64,000 nt of DNA, taken from NCBI GenBank assembly GCA_029960065.1, contig JASCOF010000001.1, positions 930,001-994,000 on the forward strand. Reading direction: 5' to 3'. This DNA is from Flavobacteriaceae bacterium PS02336. GTDB taxonomy: Bacteria > Bacteroidota > Bacteroidia > Flavobacteriales > Flavobacteriaceae. Below, in pieces: positions 17,101-24,109 of this stretch. Made by a program: the position numbers and the translations under genes. Each line of letters starts with the position of its first letter. The first letter of the stretch is position 1. The notes beneath the pieces were generated by a model that saw nothing but the letters and a program-made list of their open reading frames with translations, did not search any database and had not been told where the DNA came from.

Positions 17101-19785
17101 GTCATAAGTACTGCCTGCCATTGTTACGCTTGTATTGTTGCATATATTTTGATCTGGACCAGCAACAGCTTGATGAGGTGGAATTCCGATAGTTAAGTTA
17201 ACATCATCAAAAGCATCACCACAGACTTCGGCATCTACTGTCCATCTAAAAATATAATAACCGCTGTAAGTAAAAGTAAAAACAGCATTGGGATCGTGCA
17301 TATCACTTATGGTATAGCCTCCAACACCAGAAATTCTGGTCCAGGTTCCAACGGCACCACTGCTAGCTGTTGCGGCCATTGTGACCGTACTGCCGCAGAT
17401 TTCCTGATCGGGTCCTGCATTTGCCGCTGGCGGAGTATTGGCGATAGTTACTGATACCTGACTCGAATTTGGTGCACACAGCCTTGTAATAGTTTCTATA
17501 GACCAAGTAAAAACATAAGTTCCGTTTCCGGGAACAGTTACTAAAGTATTGGGATCACTAGTATCAGTAAAAACAACTCCCGCAGTTGGAGTAACGGACC
17601 AAAGTCCCACTTCGAATATTCCTGGAGTATTCCCACTTAGATTAAAGGATGTTGTCCCAGCTGGATAACAAGCATCAGGTCCAGCATCTGACGTTGAGGC
17701 TGCTGTAGCATTATTGGTAGCAATATTTACATTATCAGAAACGGCAGCACTGCAGGAAGGACCGGGATGTAAGTAAGAAACAGTCCACTGCAATTCATAT
17801 AGGGATGAGTTGGATGTAAAACCTGTGGCTACGGCATTTGGATTATTGACATCGGAAAAAGTAATTGTACTTGGTCCCGATACTTGACTCCAAGTACCAA
17901 TTTCACCACTTTGTACAGGTGTCGCGCCAAGGACTACTTGAGCATTGGCACAAACAATCTGATTTGCTCCGGCATCTGGCGTGGCTAATGAACTTCCAGA
18001 GACATTAATTGTTACAGTAGAAACCGAAAAACCGCAGGTTGCACCACCGCCTTTTGTAATGTATTGAAAAACATAAGTTCCAGGTATAAGTCCTGTTACT
18101 TGTGTATCTACAGCAAAATTATCTGCAATTACAGCCGTATTAGGACCGCTGAGCTGACTCCAAAAATGCATGCCATCACCGGTAATAACACCAGAAAGCA
18201 ATGTGCTCGTGTCTCCGCAAGGCAGACTTATATCTGATCCAGCGTTGGAAGGAGTTGGGTCACCGGAAACTAAAATATTCAGAGTGTCAAAACCTTTATT
18301 ACATCCAACAGGTGTACCATTCTGGCTTCGGATAAATTCAACCGTATAATCTCCGGGAGCTGTAAGTGTTAGAGTTAATGAATTTCCTACATCTTGCAAA
18401 GCCGTTGGAAAAGGGGCTAGAGGAGAAGTAGAAGGGCCTTTGACAATCCTGTATTGATTTACTCCGGTTCCTGTTACAGTAAGCGGAATCGTAAATACCG
18501 TTGCATCACAGCTTCCAACAATATCATTACCATTATTGGCAACAATAGTTCTCGTAGGGCCATTGTATTGAACGTTGTAATCTTTTGTAAAAACACACCC
18601 TGTATTGCTATTGGTAAGTGTATATCTAAAGGTATATGGATCCCCAGAATCTGAAATATTAGTAACCAAAGTAGTCGGATTAGTTGGCGAAACAATCACG
18701 GCGCCAGAATCTCCTGAAATTTGTGTCCACTGCACAGTTTCGCCAGCATATAGAGGAGTTTGTGCTACCAGAGTAACTTGAGTAATGGTGCTGTCACAAA
18801 AGAAAATATCTTCATTACCGCCAGGAAGTGTTGTTACATCTTGGGTCGCTGCAGGAACAGTAATAGTTACTAAATCATTACCCGAAGCACAAGGACCTGT
18901 AACCGTCCATCTAAAAGTATAAGTCCCTTGTACAAGATTAGATACTTGTGTACTATTAGAACCTGGACTGCTTATAGTTGGCGTATTGGGACCACTGACA
19001 AATGTCCATTGCCCATTTTGCCCGTTTAGACCACATCCTCCATAGGTGCCGTTAAGATTGGTGCTTTGAGTAGTAGTATAACAATTACTAAGCGTTTGAT
19101 CTGGACCTGCCGAAACTGGAGTAACACCTCCATAATTTGTGACAGTAATTTGAGATGTAGTTCTGCAGCGTTGCCCGGGAGCATATTCAGGACCTTCTAT
19201 GACCCATTGAAGAGTTGTGACACCACAGCTTGTCGCAGGAAGACTTATGGTTGAGGTTGGTAAATTTGGAAAGTTAATTACAACTCCTGCATTGTTAGCG
19301 CCCACTATTTCCCAATAACCTGTTTCTCCTGTATTTTGAGGAGTATTTGCGGTAATTGATAAATTTCCAGTACTGTTTGGACAGCTGGCAATATTACCAC
19401 CGGCATTAGCAATTGTTATGGGCTGAACATTTACGACTTTATCTTGATAGGCCAAAATTCCATCACCGCAGGTTGCACTATATCTAAATATATAGGTATT
19501 TCCTCCTGTATAACCTGTAATTGTTGTGCTGGGATTATTTGGAGTATCAATAACAACAGCTGGACCTGAGATTTGTGTCCATAATACATTGCCTATTATA
19601 GGAGAGGGATTATTTCCAGTTAAAACCAAAGCATCGGTTTCGCAAATAGTGACATTAAGTACTCCAGCATTTACAGTACAATTTTGAGCACTTATTTTAC
19701 TAATATGTAAAACCAATAAAATAAATGCTAAAAATAGTTTTTTGGAAAAATTACGAAAAGTCGAAGAAACGTAAAATTGAGCCAT
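8191..19785 (-). CDS. Giant SprB-like surface adhesin (PKD-like modules, DUF11 repeats, CHU_C domain)
   Basis: This is a 3,864-residue secreted protein starting at the ATG at 19785 (a TTG two codons upstream is less likely). A signal peptide ends near KISAQ. Residues about 40-1410 are 15 Ig/PKD-like modules of about 90 residues, most opening with a variant of NAGPDQ-x-x-C. Residues about 1414-3770 are 18 DUF11 repeats of about 130 residues, each opening with a variant of ADLSLTKTV. The last 87 residues are a CHU_C (gliding-motility-associated) C-terminal domain: FSPNDDGQNDFF, LEIFNRWGN, WDGKA, PEGTYFYILDL, GWLYLK. The domain marks export by the type IX system and surface anchoring. Likely role: adhesion or gliding, with the downstream PorP/SprF and OmpA-type partners in one operon. 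No catalytic domain was seen. Confidence 0.95.
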   Translation of the reverse strand: MAQFYVSSTFRNFSKKLFLAFILLVLHISKISAQNCTVNAGVLNVTICETDALVLTGNNPSPIIGNVLWTQISGPAVVIDTPNNPSTTITGYTGGNTYIFRYSATCGDGILAYQDKVVNVQPITIANAGGNIASCPNSTGNLSITANTPQNTGETGYWEIVGANNAGVVINFPNLPTSTISLPATSCGVTTLQWVIEGPEYAPGQRCRTTSQITVTNYGGVTPVSAGPDQTLSNCYTTTQSTNLNGTYGGCGLNGQNGQWTFVSGPNTPTISSPGSNSTQVSNLVQGTYTFRWTVTGPCASGNDLVTITVPAATQDVTTLPGGNEDIFFCDSTITQVTLVAQTPLYAGETVQWTQISGDSGAVIVSPTNPTTLVTNISDSGDPYTFRYTLTNSNTGCVFTKDYNVQYNGPTRTIVANNGNDIVGSCDATVFTIPLTVTGTGVNQYRIVKGPSTSPLAPFPTALQDVGNSLTLTLTAPGDYTVEFIRSQNGTPVGCNKGFDTLNILVSGDPTPSNAGSDISLPCGDTSTLLSGVITGDGMHFWSQLSGPNTAVIADNFAVDTQVTGLIPGTYVFQYITKGGGATCGFSVSTVTINVSGSSLATPDAGANQIVCANAQVVLGATPVQSGEIGTWSQVSGPSTITFSDVNNPNAVATGFTSNSSLYELQWTVSYLHPGPSCSAAVSDNVNIATNNATAASTSDAGPDACYPAGTTSFNLSGNTPGIFEVGLWSVTPTAGVVFTDTSDPNTLVTVPGNGTYVFTWSIETITRLCAPNSSQVSVTIANTPPAANAGPDQEICGSTVTMAATASSGAVGTWTRISGVGGYTISDMHDPNAVFTFTYSGYYIFRWTVDAEVCGDAFDDVNLTIGIPPHQAVAGPDQNICNNTSVTMAGSTYDSFFETGQWSVLTGAPNQPTIVDASNPNTVINGLVAGTYTFRWTITAKSIFLCQGTFDDMIVVVSPTANAGTDQTYCDVTSIQLKGNENSTGTWTLTSTSGNPAAVTITQSPPNSYIANATVVPGTSYVFTYTTTSTTFPDSSTCPGSSDSVNVEIFSGASVPPNAGPDQTLCISDVGGTASLSGNAPPSDVSVFEWRFAFQPPGSVAVITTPSAPLTTVTGLTVPGLYILEWVFESPSCRTLSDIVRIEMNAAPSTANAGPDDAVACQTTYQTAAVPPTVGIGTWSITSQPSGAAAVIDSPNSPTTTLSNVTVLGTYTLTWTVTNGPFTSPSLCQPSSDTVDITFNDNPPTVANAGPDQELCDVTSVTMAGNAPIIGTGTWTQISGPTATIASPNNPNSLILGLVAGTYEFSWTIATTGCTSEDNVIITIYELPSNANAGPNQIIPQFSPVNMNATAPTVGTGVWTQVSGPSIVGFTNASSPNTAVTGTVAGVYVLEWTVSNGNCAVSSDTMTLTILSVADLELTKSVTPVTGSAGDTVTFNIQVFNNNSLGGTVNATGVSVRDYIPSGYTILPGTVNLAGIYNLGDNTITWNNLTVPVGGRVNLTFQAVIKATGSYVNNAEIIASDQFDPDSTPNNNIAAEDDQDDASIILDIADLSLQKTVSPATVSINDNVIFTIRVTNSGPNNATGITVSDHLPPGYTYVSDNGAGKYNNTTGIWNVGNLNNGNSLALQITAKVNVVSTGNNYINAAEIQTAHQLDPDSTPGNGLPEDDMASVAVSLKPADLELTKSVTPTAAAAGQQVDFTINVLNRGPGNATGVDVQDVIPVGYTLIPGSASTGGTYQVATATLEWKDLYLAANSNLNLTFSALVNPLGNYLNIAQITASDLPDPDSTPNNNVASEDDQDNAEITFIGPSADLSLAKNIVAGNTSPVVGSQISFELVISNAGPNNATGVQITDLLPSGFQYVNYSSSAGLYDSATGIWNVGTVDVGVSESLILDVKVLPAGNYLNVAQVTASNLPDPDSTPNNDDGDQSEDDEDNAVVVPVLPSADLSLTKTVNNATPIVGSTVTFTIITTNSGPQDAAQVQVTDLLPTGYTFSSFNATSGTYDSTTGLWTLDILESSESETLQINAIVNPTGDYNNTAEVTNSDTPDPDSTPNNGITTEDDYGTAATTPILQSSDLSLTKTVNNSTPLVGSLATFEIVITNNGPQDNFGVQVTDLLPSGYTFAGFTASTGTYNAGTGLWNVGNLVNGDSETLQLIATVNPTGNYTNITEVTAANLPDPDSTPNNGITTEDDYAAAATIPVATSADLSLTKTVNNATPLVGSQVTFSIQVTNSGPQEANSVAVTDLLPSGYTYVSYSATTGSYNPANGLWTVGNMPISDSYTLQITALVNAAGNYTNSAEVTASSQPDPDSTPNNGITTEDDYAEAVTVPIATAADLSLTKTVNNTTPLVGSQVTFSIQLTNSGPQTAEGVTVTDLLPSGFTYVSYSATAGNYNAATGLWTVGSIATGNSYTLQITATVNAAGNYTNSTEVTASSQPDPDSNPNNGITTEDDYAEVTLTPTAQSSDLSLTKTVSDSSPIINTEITFELIVTNNGPQDNTGVQVTDLLPAAFTFTRYTVSTGTYNPVTGLWNIGNLKTNQSETLQITAVANSIGTFVNVAEVTAADLPDPDSTPNNGVILEDDYATAIVGIRTETPPPPPVSDLSLTKTVSNPAPLAGSQVTFEVKITNSGKDDNTGVQVTDLLPSGYTFNGYTISTGTYSPATGLWNIGNLINGESETLQITAIVNASGNYINIAEITAADIEDPDSTPNNGVTTEDDYATATVTPTAQSADLSLTKTVNNANPLVGSLVTFEVIVTNNGPQDTSGVTVTDLLPSGYTYSNFTISTGTYNPATGLWTVGNLISGKSETLQILALVNPTGNYVNIAEVTASSLPDPDSTPNNGVATEDDYATATVNPNAQAADLALTKTVNNTTPLVGSPVIFEIIATNNGPQNTTGVEVTDLLPSGYTFANYSTTKGTYNALTGKWTIGSFVNGDSQVLRITAIVNPTGNYQNITEVTASSLPDPNSTPANGVSTENDYGTATTSPLGQSADLSLTKTVNNAAPLIGSPVTFEVIITNNGPQNTTGVEVTDLLPSGYTFSNFTATKGTYISTTGKWNIGSLAIGDSQTLQLTAIVNAAGNYTNKAEVTASSLPDPDSTPNNGVTTEDDYAAASTTPTVPMADLSLVKTVVGGNFSPILGATVTFEITVNNSGPQNATGVQVKDLLPSGYEYVVYSSTAGQYFNTTGIWNIGTIPSGGSESLLIGAKVNTTGNYQNIAEIYAVNELDPDSTPNNNTSGEDDISSVLLSPVPAVADLSIEKRVINNILTPAVGSQITFSITVTNSGPSIATGVTIKDILPAGYDYIFYNSTSGAYDRTTGEWNPGIILPGNSHTLLLNVYVKSPTGAVNEYLNIAEVMTSSQFDPDSTPGNGVTTEDDYDSISVTPVIVMADLSISKTALNQNAVYDVDATVIFTVTVTNSGPADASGVMVKDLLPPGFTYLTSSPTSGLYNYITGIWNAGDIPNGTDQSLDIYTRVNPPSGTANEYTNTTEIIASNLPDPDSTPNNGVTTEDDYDSLQINVAVADLSLEKTVSNKNANVNETVTFTLQLNNAGPSVATGVAVEDLIPLGYKTISNINNGGIFSNNRIRWVNLTVPVGGISLTYQATVVNPLGLESDDYVNIAQVTASNQFDPDSTPNNDNGDQSEDDEDSEFINIPSTDIAINKEVDQTDVPMGSQVIFTITAENLGNITATNVEVQDLLPKGYSFVSSTVSSGTYDPKTGMWDIPSIISGTLQTLTITVKVVDFNDYLNNAHLIKLDQIDSNSSNNQDSTTVSPNCLKIYNEFSPNDDGQNDFFYIDCIDRYPNNQLEIFNRWGNLVYYKKGYNNTWDGKADDSAKTLPEGTYFYILDLGDGSKKTSGWLYLK
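8194..8452 (-). other. CHU_C / gliding-motility C-terminal sorting domain of the giant adhesin
   Basis: The terminal 87 codons encode the type B sorting domain. Key residues are the FSPNDDGQND opening, the IFNRWGN strand, the WDGK turn and the EGTYFYIL strand, ending in GWLYLK. It is known to require PorP/SprF-type partners for export, and one is encoded immediately downstream. Confidence 0.9.
8490..15548 (-). repeat. Array of 18 DUF11 repeats with 17 acidic DPDSTPNN...EDD linkers
   Basis: Eighteen units of about 390 bp encode DUF11-like domains (start motif ADLSLTKTVNN, core TNSGPQ, then TDLLPSGYT, then a GTYN-x-x-TGLW-x-GN strand). Units 1-17 each end in a conserved acidic segment of the type DPDSTPNNGxTTEDDY; in unit 12 it has decayed to DPNSTPANG, and after unit 18 it is absent. 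Units 5-13 are the most alike. A run of five prolines interrupts the array between units 9 and 10 (about 11990-12005). Confidence 0.9.
15550..19680 (-). repeat. Array of 15 PKD/Ig-like modules in the adhesin N-terminal half
   Basis: Fifteen units of about 270-280 bp encode beta-sandwich modules that usually contain NAGPDQ plus a Cys, a GxW(T/S) strand, a SPNxP-x-x-x-VTGL segment and a YxFxWTV strand. A second Cys lies in many modules, suggesting one disulfide per module in the secreted protein. The units are clearly more diverged from each other than the DUF11 units. Confidence 0.82.
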
Positions 19786-20152
19786 AAGCAATCAGAATAA
19801 AAAAGACGGACACCATTAATTTGAAAGCCATCTTAAATTAATAAATTGAGTTATGTATTAATACGAAGTGAGGTTAAGAAAGAATATGAGATCCTTCAAA
19901 ATTAATCAATGTAGGCTATAGGGTTAACTGTTTCGATGTTGCATATTATAAAATGGAACAAGAAAACCGAGATTGAAACAACTCGAAAGAAAGAAATGTC
20001 TTATTATTTATTTTGAATGAAGCAATTCGTCGACTTTTATTGAAAATTTGTTTAGACCATCTTAAAATTAAATAGTTACAGCAATATATTATTTTGTAGA
20101 TTAGTATCATTACAAAACCTAATTAGTATATTAATTTTAAAACTAGATTGTT
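19786..20152. promoter_or_regulatory. Divergent intergenic region between the adhesin operon and the DoxX gene
   Basis: This 367-base gap holds no gene I can support. On the minus strand a TAATTTTG element (plus-strand 19897-19904), about 112 bases before the adhesin start, matches the Bacteroidota -7 form TAnnTTTG, but no convincing -33 TTG lies at the right distance. For the DoxX gene I see no clear promoter. Confidence 0.35.
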
Positions 20153-20539
20153 ATGATTTCAAAAAACACAGATTTTGGATTATTAGTATTGCGTATTAGT
20201 ATTGGAGGCTTAATGCTTTTTCACGGTGTGTCAAAAATTTTGAACGGTATATCATTTCTTGTAGAGAATATGGGACCGTTTGCATATGCTGTCTATATTG
20301 GAGAAGTTTTAGCTCCATTAGCAATTTTGTTGGGTTGGCGAACCAGAATTGCTTCGGTAATTTTAGCAATTAATTGTATTGTCGCAATTGCTGTAGCACA
20401 TTCAAAAGATATCTTTTCGATTGGAGAACAAGGCGGTTATGCAAACGAATTAATAACACTTTATCTTTTGGGTGCTGTTGCATTGTTTTTTACAGGTGCA
20501 GGAAAATATGCCGTTTCTTATAGTAATAAATGGGATTAA
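20153..20539 (+). CDS. DoxX family membrane protein
   Basis: This 128-residue, four-helix membrane protein of the DoxX/DoxD-like family is recognised by the GLLVLRISIGGLMLFHGVSKI opening, the central YIGEVLAPLAILLGWRTRIAS segment and the final helix before GKYAVS. In other bacteria such proteins have been linked to redox or oxidative-stress functions; no specific role can be assigned here. It stands alone between the divergent adhesin operon and a shared terminator. Confidence 0.88.
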   Translation: MISKNTDFGLLVLRISIGGLMLFHGVSKILNGISFLVENMGPFAYAVYIGEVLAPLAILLGWRTRIASVILAINCIVAIAVAHSKDIFSIGEQGGYANELITLYLLGAVALFFTGAGKYAVSYSNKWD

Positions 20540-20562
20540 TTTCAAGATTCCTTTCAAATAAG

Positions 20563-20596
20563 AAAAGCTCTAAATCAATAGGTTTAGAGCTTTTTT
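20563..20596. terminator. Bidirectional rho-independent terminator
   Basis: A 12-bp stem (20563-20574 with 20583-20594) and an 8-base loop are flanked by A-rich sequence on the left and T-rich on the right, so it can end both the DoxX transcript and the convergent barrel-protein transcript. Confidence 0.8.
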
Positions 20597-20632
20597 GTTT
20601 TCAATTGAAATATTTTTATAATAAGCTCTGGG

Positions 20633-21697
20633 TCAAAAAGCTTCTCCAATTCTAAAATAAATTCCCCAGTCACCTTTACCAACAGCACCGTCTAAACCTA
20701 CATTAAATTTTGATTTTTTAAAAGGATTATAGCGATATCCAACTCCTGCGCCGGGATACATTTTCCAATCAAAACTTGAGGTATCAGAACCGTATATAGT
20801 GGCAAGGCCAGCAAAACCAACGAGACCCATTTTACCAAAGTTATAACGATATTCTCCCTGAATATCCATTAAACCGGCACCTCTGTATTTTCCTTCAGAA
20901 TAACCGCGGATATCCACACCTCCAATGGTGCTTTGCTGTTCAAAAGCCACATTCCCGAGTCCAAACTTGCCATAAAAACGAGCAGCAATAACATCTTTTC
21001 CATTTCGGGCAGGGAAATATGTGTTGGCCTGAAAAGCAATTCGGTTAGAAGCCAGTTCATTATCTAAAAAACTCGGATAAGTCGACCAGTCTAATTTGAT
21101 TTTGTATCCTTTCGTTGGGTAATAAACAGCATCTCTTGTATCATACAATAAATTTACGACCAAAGCATTACTGTGAGATACTGATGAAGGAGAGATGTCA
21201 TCTTGATAAATTGTATTATAATGGGCATAAGTATAAGACAAACCACCATAGAATTTACCAAAGATTTTACGTTGTCCGCCAATACTTAAAATAGTGGTTT
21301 TAGTTCCATAATCATAGAAATCAGGCTGATCAATATCATCAACGAAAAACTGAGAATTCTGATTACCATTAAAAAAGAATAATTTTAAGCGCCATTTATC
21401 TTTATTCAAATACCATTTGTTGAAAAAAGCCAAAAAGTATGATTTATTTGTAGTGTAAATAGCAGACATTCCTGATAATGATTTAGGAGAAATACTGTCA
21501 TTTTGATTGACTTTGTACATCATCATTGGAATCGCTCCAAACATAAAATCTAGATTTCTATTGTAGCTCAAATAAGGCATTACCCTTAATTCGATTTTCT
21601 TTTCTTTTGTTTTCTTCGCAATCGAATCGTTAGTTTTCTGTCCAAAAGAAAAAGATACAAAACCTAAAAAAAAGAGTAGAAGTAGAAAATGCCTCAT
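20633..21697 (-). CDS. BamA/TamA-like outer-membrane barrel protein without POTRA domains
   Basis: This 354-residue protein has a signal peptide ending near residue 19 (FSFGQ) and then mostly beta strands with aromatic ends, closing with a terminal Phe (FRIGEAF), as in outer-membrane barrels. Motifs of the bacterial surface antigen (Omp85) barrel are visible: VVNLLYDTRDAVYYPTKGYKIKL, a SxxGGVDIRGYSEGKYRG segment (the VRGY-like loop motif) and the GVGYRYNPF strand. It is too short to carry POTRA repeats, so it is more likely a transporter or a partner for another envelope protein than the assembly machine itself. Confidence 0.82.
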   Translation of the reverse strand: MRHFLLLLFFLGFVSFSFGQKTNDSIAKKTKEKKIELRVMPYLSYNRNLDFMFGAIPMMMYKVNQNDSISPKSLSGMSAIYTTNKSYFLAFFNKWYLNKDKWRLKLFFFNGNQNSQFFVDDIDQPDFYDYGTKTTILSIGGQRKIFGKFYGGLSYTYAHYNTIYQDDISPSSVSHSNALVVNLLYDTRDAVYYPTKGYKIKLDWSTYPSFLDNELASNRIAFQANTYFPARNGKDVIAARFYGKFGLGNVAFEQQSTIGGVDIRGYSEGKYRGAGLMDIQGEYRYNFGKMGLVGFAGLATIYGSDTSSFDWKMYPGAGVGYRYNPFKKSKFNVGLDGAVGKGDWGIYFRIGEAF

Positions 21698-21810
21698 TGT
21701 ATGTTTTTTGAGTTAAACTTTTATTATCGGCCTGTAAATCTTTAAAAATCTGTTTTTGAGATACTTGTAAATTTAATTAAAATTAATGTAAGTTATTGTA
21801 ATAAAGGTTT

Positions 21811-23010
21811 TTAATCTTTGTGTCTTCTTTTAAAAATAGCCACTAATTTTTCTAACGCTTCTTTAGAATGCAGCTGATCACTGTTTTCCAAAGTATCTTT
21901 TGTCGCTAGTGAAGCTCTTTCAATCATTCTTTTTTCAAAATGAGAAATTGCGGCTTTACGATCTGTAAAGTGGTCATTTGTTAGAAATTCAGCCAATTCG
22001 AGTGCGTCAAGCATAGCCAGATTAGCACCTTTACCCGCAAATGGAGGCATTCTGTGTGCAGCATCGCCAATCATAGTTACATTATTTTGGGTTTCCCAAG
22101 TTTGATTTAAAGGGAAATAATATTGCGGACGTGGTGTAAAAAACAATTCTTTAGCTTGTAAAAGTTCATGCCATTCTACACTCCAATCTTTATATATTTT
22201 TTTAAACCATTCATAAACAGCTTCATTGTTTTTAAAATCTAAACTCCCTTCCAAAATCCAGTTTTCAGATAATTTACTGCTTAATAGAAACATTAAAGAA
22301 CCATCTCCCTTTGTGCCGTACATTAAGGTTTGTTCGTTGCCAAAAGCTAGTACTTTACCGCCTTTCGAAAATTCGAAAAGATTTGGCGCATTTTCTTTAG
22401 CATTATAAATGGTTCCTTCCATTAAAGTAATACCAGAATAAATAGCTTTTTCATTACTTATATAGGTGCGGATTTTAGAATTTGCTCCATCTGCCGCAAT
22501 CACTAAATCGGCATAAGCGGTTGAACCGTTTTTGAAATGCAGTTTCCAGCCTTCTTTTTCTTTTTCCATAAAATCAAACTGACTGTCCCAAACCATTGTT
22601 TGTGGTAAAAGTGAATCTAAGAGAATATTTCTAAGTTCAAAGCGGTCGATTTCTGGTTTCGTTTTTGAGATATCGTCAAGCGAATTTATTACAGTACTTA
22701 ATTTCTGATGCTCCTTTTTTTGATAAGCATGTTCATCAAATCTCAGTTCAAAATCTTTAGTTACTATACGTGCTTTGCTAGCGTTAGGACGAACATTTGC
22801 ATAAAATTCATTTAATAAATCGGCTTCGATTATGGCTTTCAAACCTGAATCCTCATGTAGATCGAGCGGAGAACCCTGTACGCGTATTTCTCTGCTGCTA
22901 TCTCTTTCGTAAACCTTTACAGTAATGTTCTTCATCTGTAAAAGTCGGGCTAAAGTCAAACCGCCCATTCCGCCGCCAATAACAGCGACTTGTTTATTTT
23001 GTAAAAGCAT
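21811..23010 (-). CDS. TetX-like FAD-dependent monooxygenase
   Basis: This is a 399-residue flavoprotein hydroxylase. It has the N-terminal Rossmann GGGMGG (residues 12-17), a TetX-type SPLDLHEDSG segment, the DG motif in IAADGANSKIR, and the C-terminal GDAAHRMPPFAGKGAN FAD-ribityl motif. Length and several segments resemble the tetracycline-modifying enzyme TetX. By eye alignment, however, the known drug-contacting positions differ (the Gln, Arg and His equivalents appear as Glu, Lys and Met), so tetracycline is not the obvious substrate. It follows an AraC-type regulator gene by 30 bases on the same strand, which probably controls it. Confidence 0.85.
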   Translation of the reverse strand: MLLQNKQVAVIGGGMGGLTLARLLQMKNITVKVYERDSSREIRVQGSPLDLHEDSGLKAIIEADLLNEFYANVRPNASKARIVTKDFELRFDEHAYQKKEHQKLSTVINSLDDISKTKPEIDRFELRNILLDSLLPQTMVWDSQFDFMEKEKEGWKLHFKNGSTAYADLVIAADGANSKIRTYISNEKAIYSGITLMEGTIYNAKENAPNLFEFSKGGKVLAFGNEQTLMYGTKGDGSLMFLLSSKLSENWILEGSLDFKNNEAVYEWFKKIYKDWSVEWHELLQAKELFFTPRPQYYFPLNQTWETQNNVTMIGDAAHRMPPFAGKGANLAMLDALELAEFLTNDHFTDRKAAISHFEKRMIERASLATKDTLENSDQLHSKEALEKLVAIFKRRHKD

Positions 23011-23040
23011 AGTGTTTTGTTTTAAATCTATGCAGCAAAA

Positions 23041-23799
23041 TTATTGGGATGAAAGAGCCGATAATAGTATAAATCGGTCATTTTTGTTTTGGAACAATTC
23101 TTTTGGAAGCGAACCGGAAATCTTTTTAATTTCTTTTATAAAATGAGTCTGGTCTGAAAAATTTTCTTCTGGAAACAATTTTCCCTTTGCGATATGTTCT
23201 AATGAAACCCGAAAACGAAGAATGGAGCAAAATCCTTTTAATGAAATTCCAAAATACTCATTGAAATAGCGATTGATCTGACGGCTGCTCCAGTTCGACT
23301 GCTCTGCTAATTCTTTTACCTTCATAGCGCCATTGGTTTCATAGATGAGGTCGAATAGTTTTTGTTTTCGGACATCCATTTCTTTAACTAATAAAGATGC
23401 TATTTTTATTGAAGCTTTTTCACAGAACAATTCAAAATCTTCTAAATCGGATGCTTTAAAATTCCAAAAATTATCTTCGAGTATTTTTGCTTCGTTTACA
23501 AGTGCAGCAATAGATTCATGAAGAATATATTCGACAGCAGGAAGTTTGAAACTTATAACAAAAGTCTTGCTGTTGGCAGGAATTTTTCCCTTTTCATATT
23601 GTTGAGTTCCCAAACCTAAGAGCCGAATGCTAAAAGGCTGTTCGGGAGATTGAGAGAAAGACAAATCAATTCTGCCGTCTGGAAGACCAATTGTTTCAAT
23701 ATCTTGATCCAATTTATTGTGCATACACCAATAACTATCGACAAATGCCGAAAGATCTTTAGTAGGTTGTTTGGATTTGTATGCTAAATCACGATGCAT
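23041..23799 (-). CDS. AraC family transcriptional regulator
   Basis: This 252-residue regulator has an N-terminal ligand-type domain (motif GLPDGRIDLSFS) and a C-terminal AraC helix-turn-helix pair. The first helix-turn-helix lies in MKVKELAEQSNWSSRQINRYF, followed by GISLKGFCSILRF and a second region near FSDQTHFIKEIKKISGSLP. It is the first gene of a probable two-gene operon with the TetX-like monooxygenase, so it likely responds to the substrate of that enzyme. Confidence 0.88.
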   Translation of the reverse strand: MHRDLAYKSKQPTKDLSAFVDSYWCMHNKLDQDIETIGLPDGRIDLSFSQSPEQPFSIRLLGLGTQQYEKGKIPANSKTFVISFKLPAVEYILHESIAALVNEAKILEDNFWNFKASDLEDFELFCEKASIKIASLLVKEMDVRKQKLFDLIYETNGAMKVKELAEQSNWSSRQINRYFNEYFGISLKGFCSILRFRVSLEHIAKGKLFPEENFSDQTHFIKEIKKISGSLPKELFQNKNDRFILLSALSSQ

Positions 23800-24109
23800 G
23801 CTTTAAGTTTTAAAGCGAAATTAAACAAATTAGTATTCATTAATTTAAAGTTTGACCACTCTTATAAAGCGTATATCGGTATTTCGAATGTAATAAAAAT
23901 GAGGATGAAAAACTTAACATTGGGTAATGTATTGATTTTTAGTTGTTTGAATTGGTTTTTCTAACGACATGAAAAACTTAACATTGGCGAATGTCTTTTT
24001 CAATCTATCTTTGTTTATTATTTTTTGATGTTAATTTAATGATTTAATAACATTAAAAATTAGTTTATTCCAAAATAAATTTAATCAATTTCTTAAAATT
24101 AACAGAATA
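23800..24109. promoter_or_regulatory. Intergenic region with a 19-bp direct repeat
   Basis: This 310-base divergent gap contains two exact copies of ATGAAAAACTTAACATTGG (23905-23923 and 23969-23987), 64 bases apart, each followed by a similar AATGT. No gene is supported here. The repeat could be a regulator-binding pair for either flanking gene, or a duplication scar. Confidence 0.45.

Noticed and set aside
19752..19831. Short minus-strand frame of 26 codons (hydrophobic) overlapping the start of the giant adhesin gene, as a possible leader peptide
   Set aside because: It overlaps the adhesin start in another frame and contains no regulatory signature. Hydrophobic short frames are expected by chance in A+T-rich DNA.
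20633..21697. BamA, the essential outer-membrane assembly protein
   Set aside because: There is no room for POTRA domains; only a barrel is encoded.
21811..23010. Naming the flavoprotein a tetracycline-inactivating enzyme (tetX)
   Set aside because: Several positions known to contact tetracycline in TetX appear replaced by eye, and overall similarity is shared with many flavin hydroxylases.
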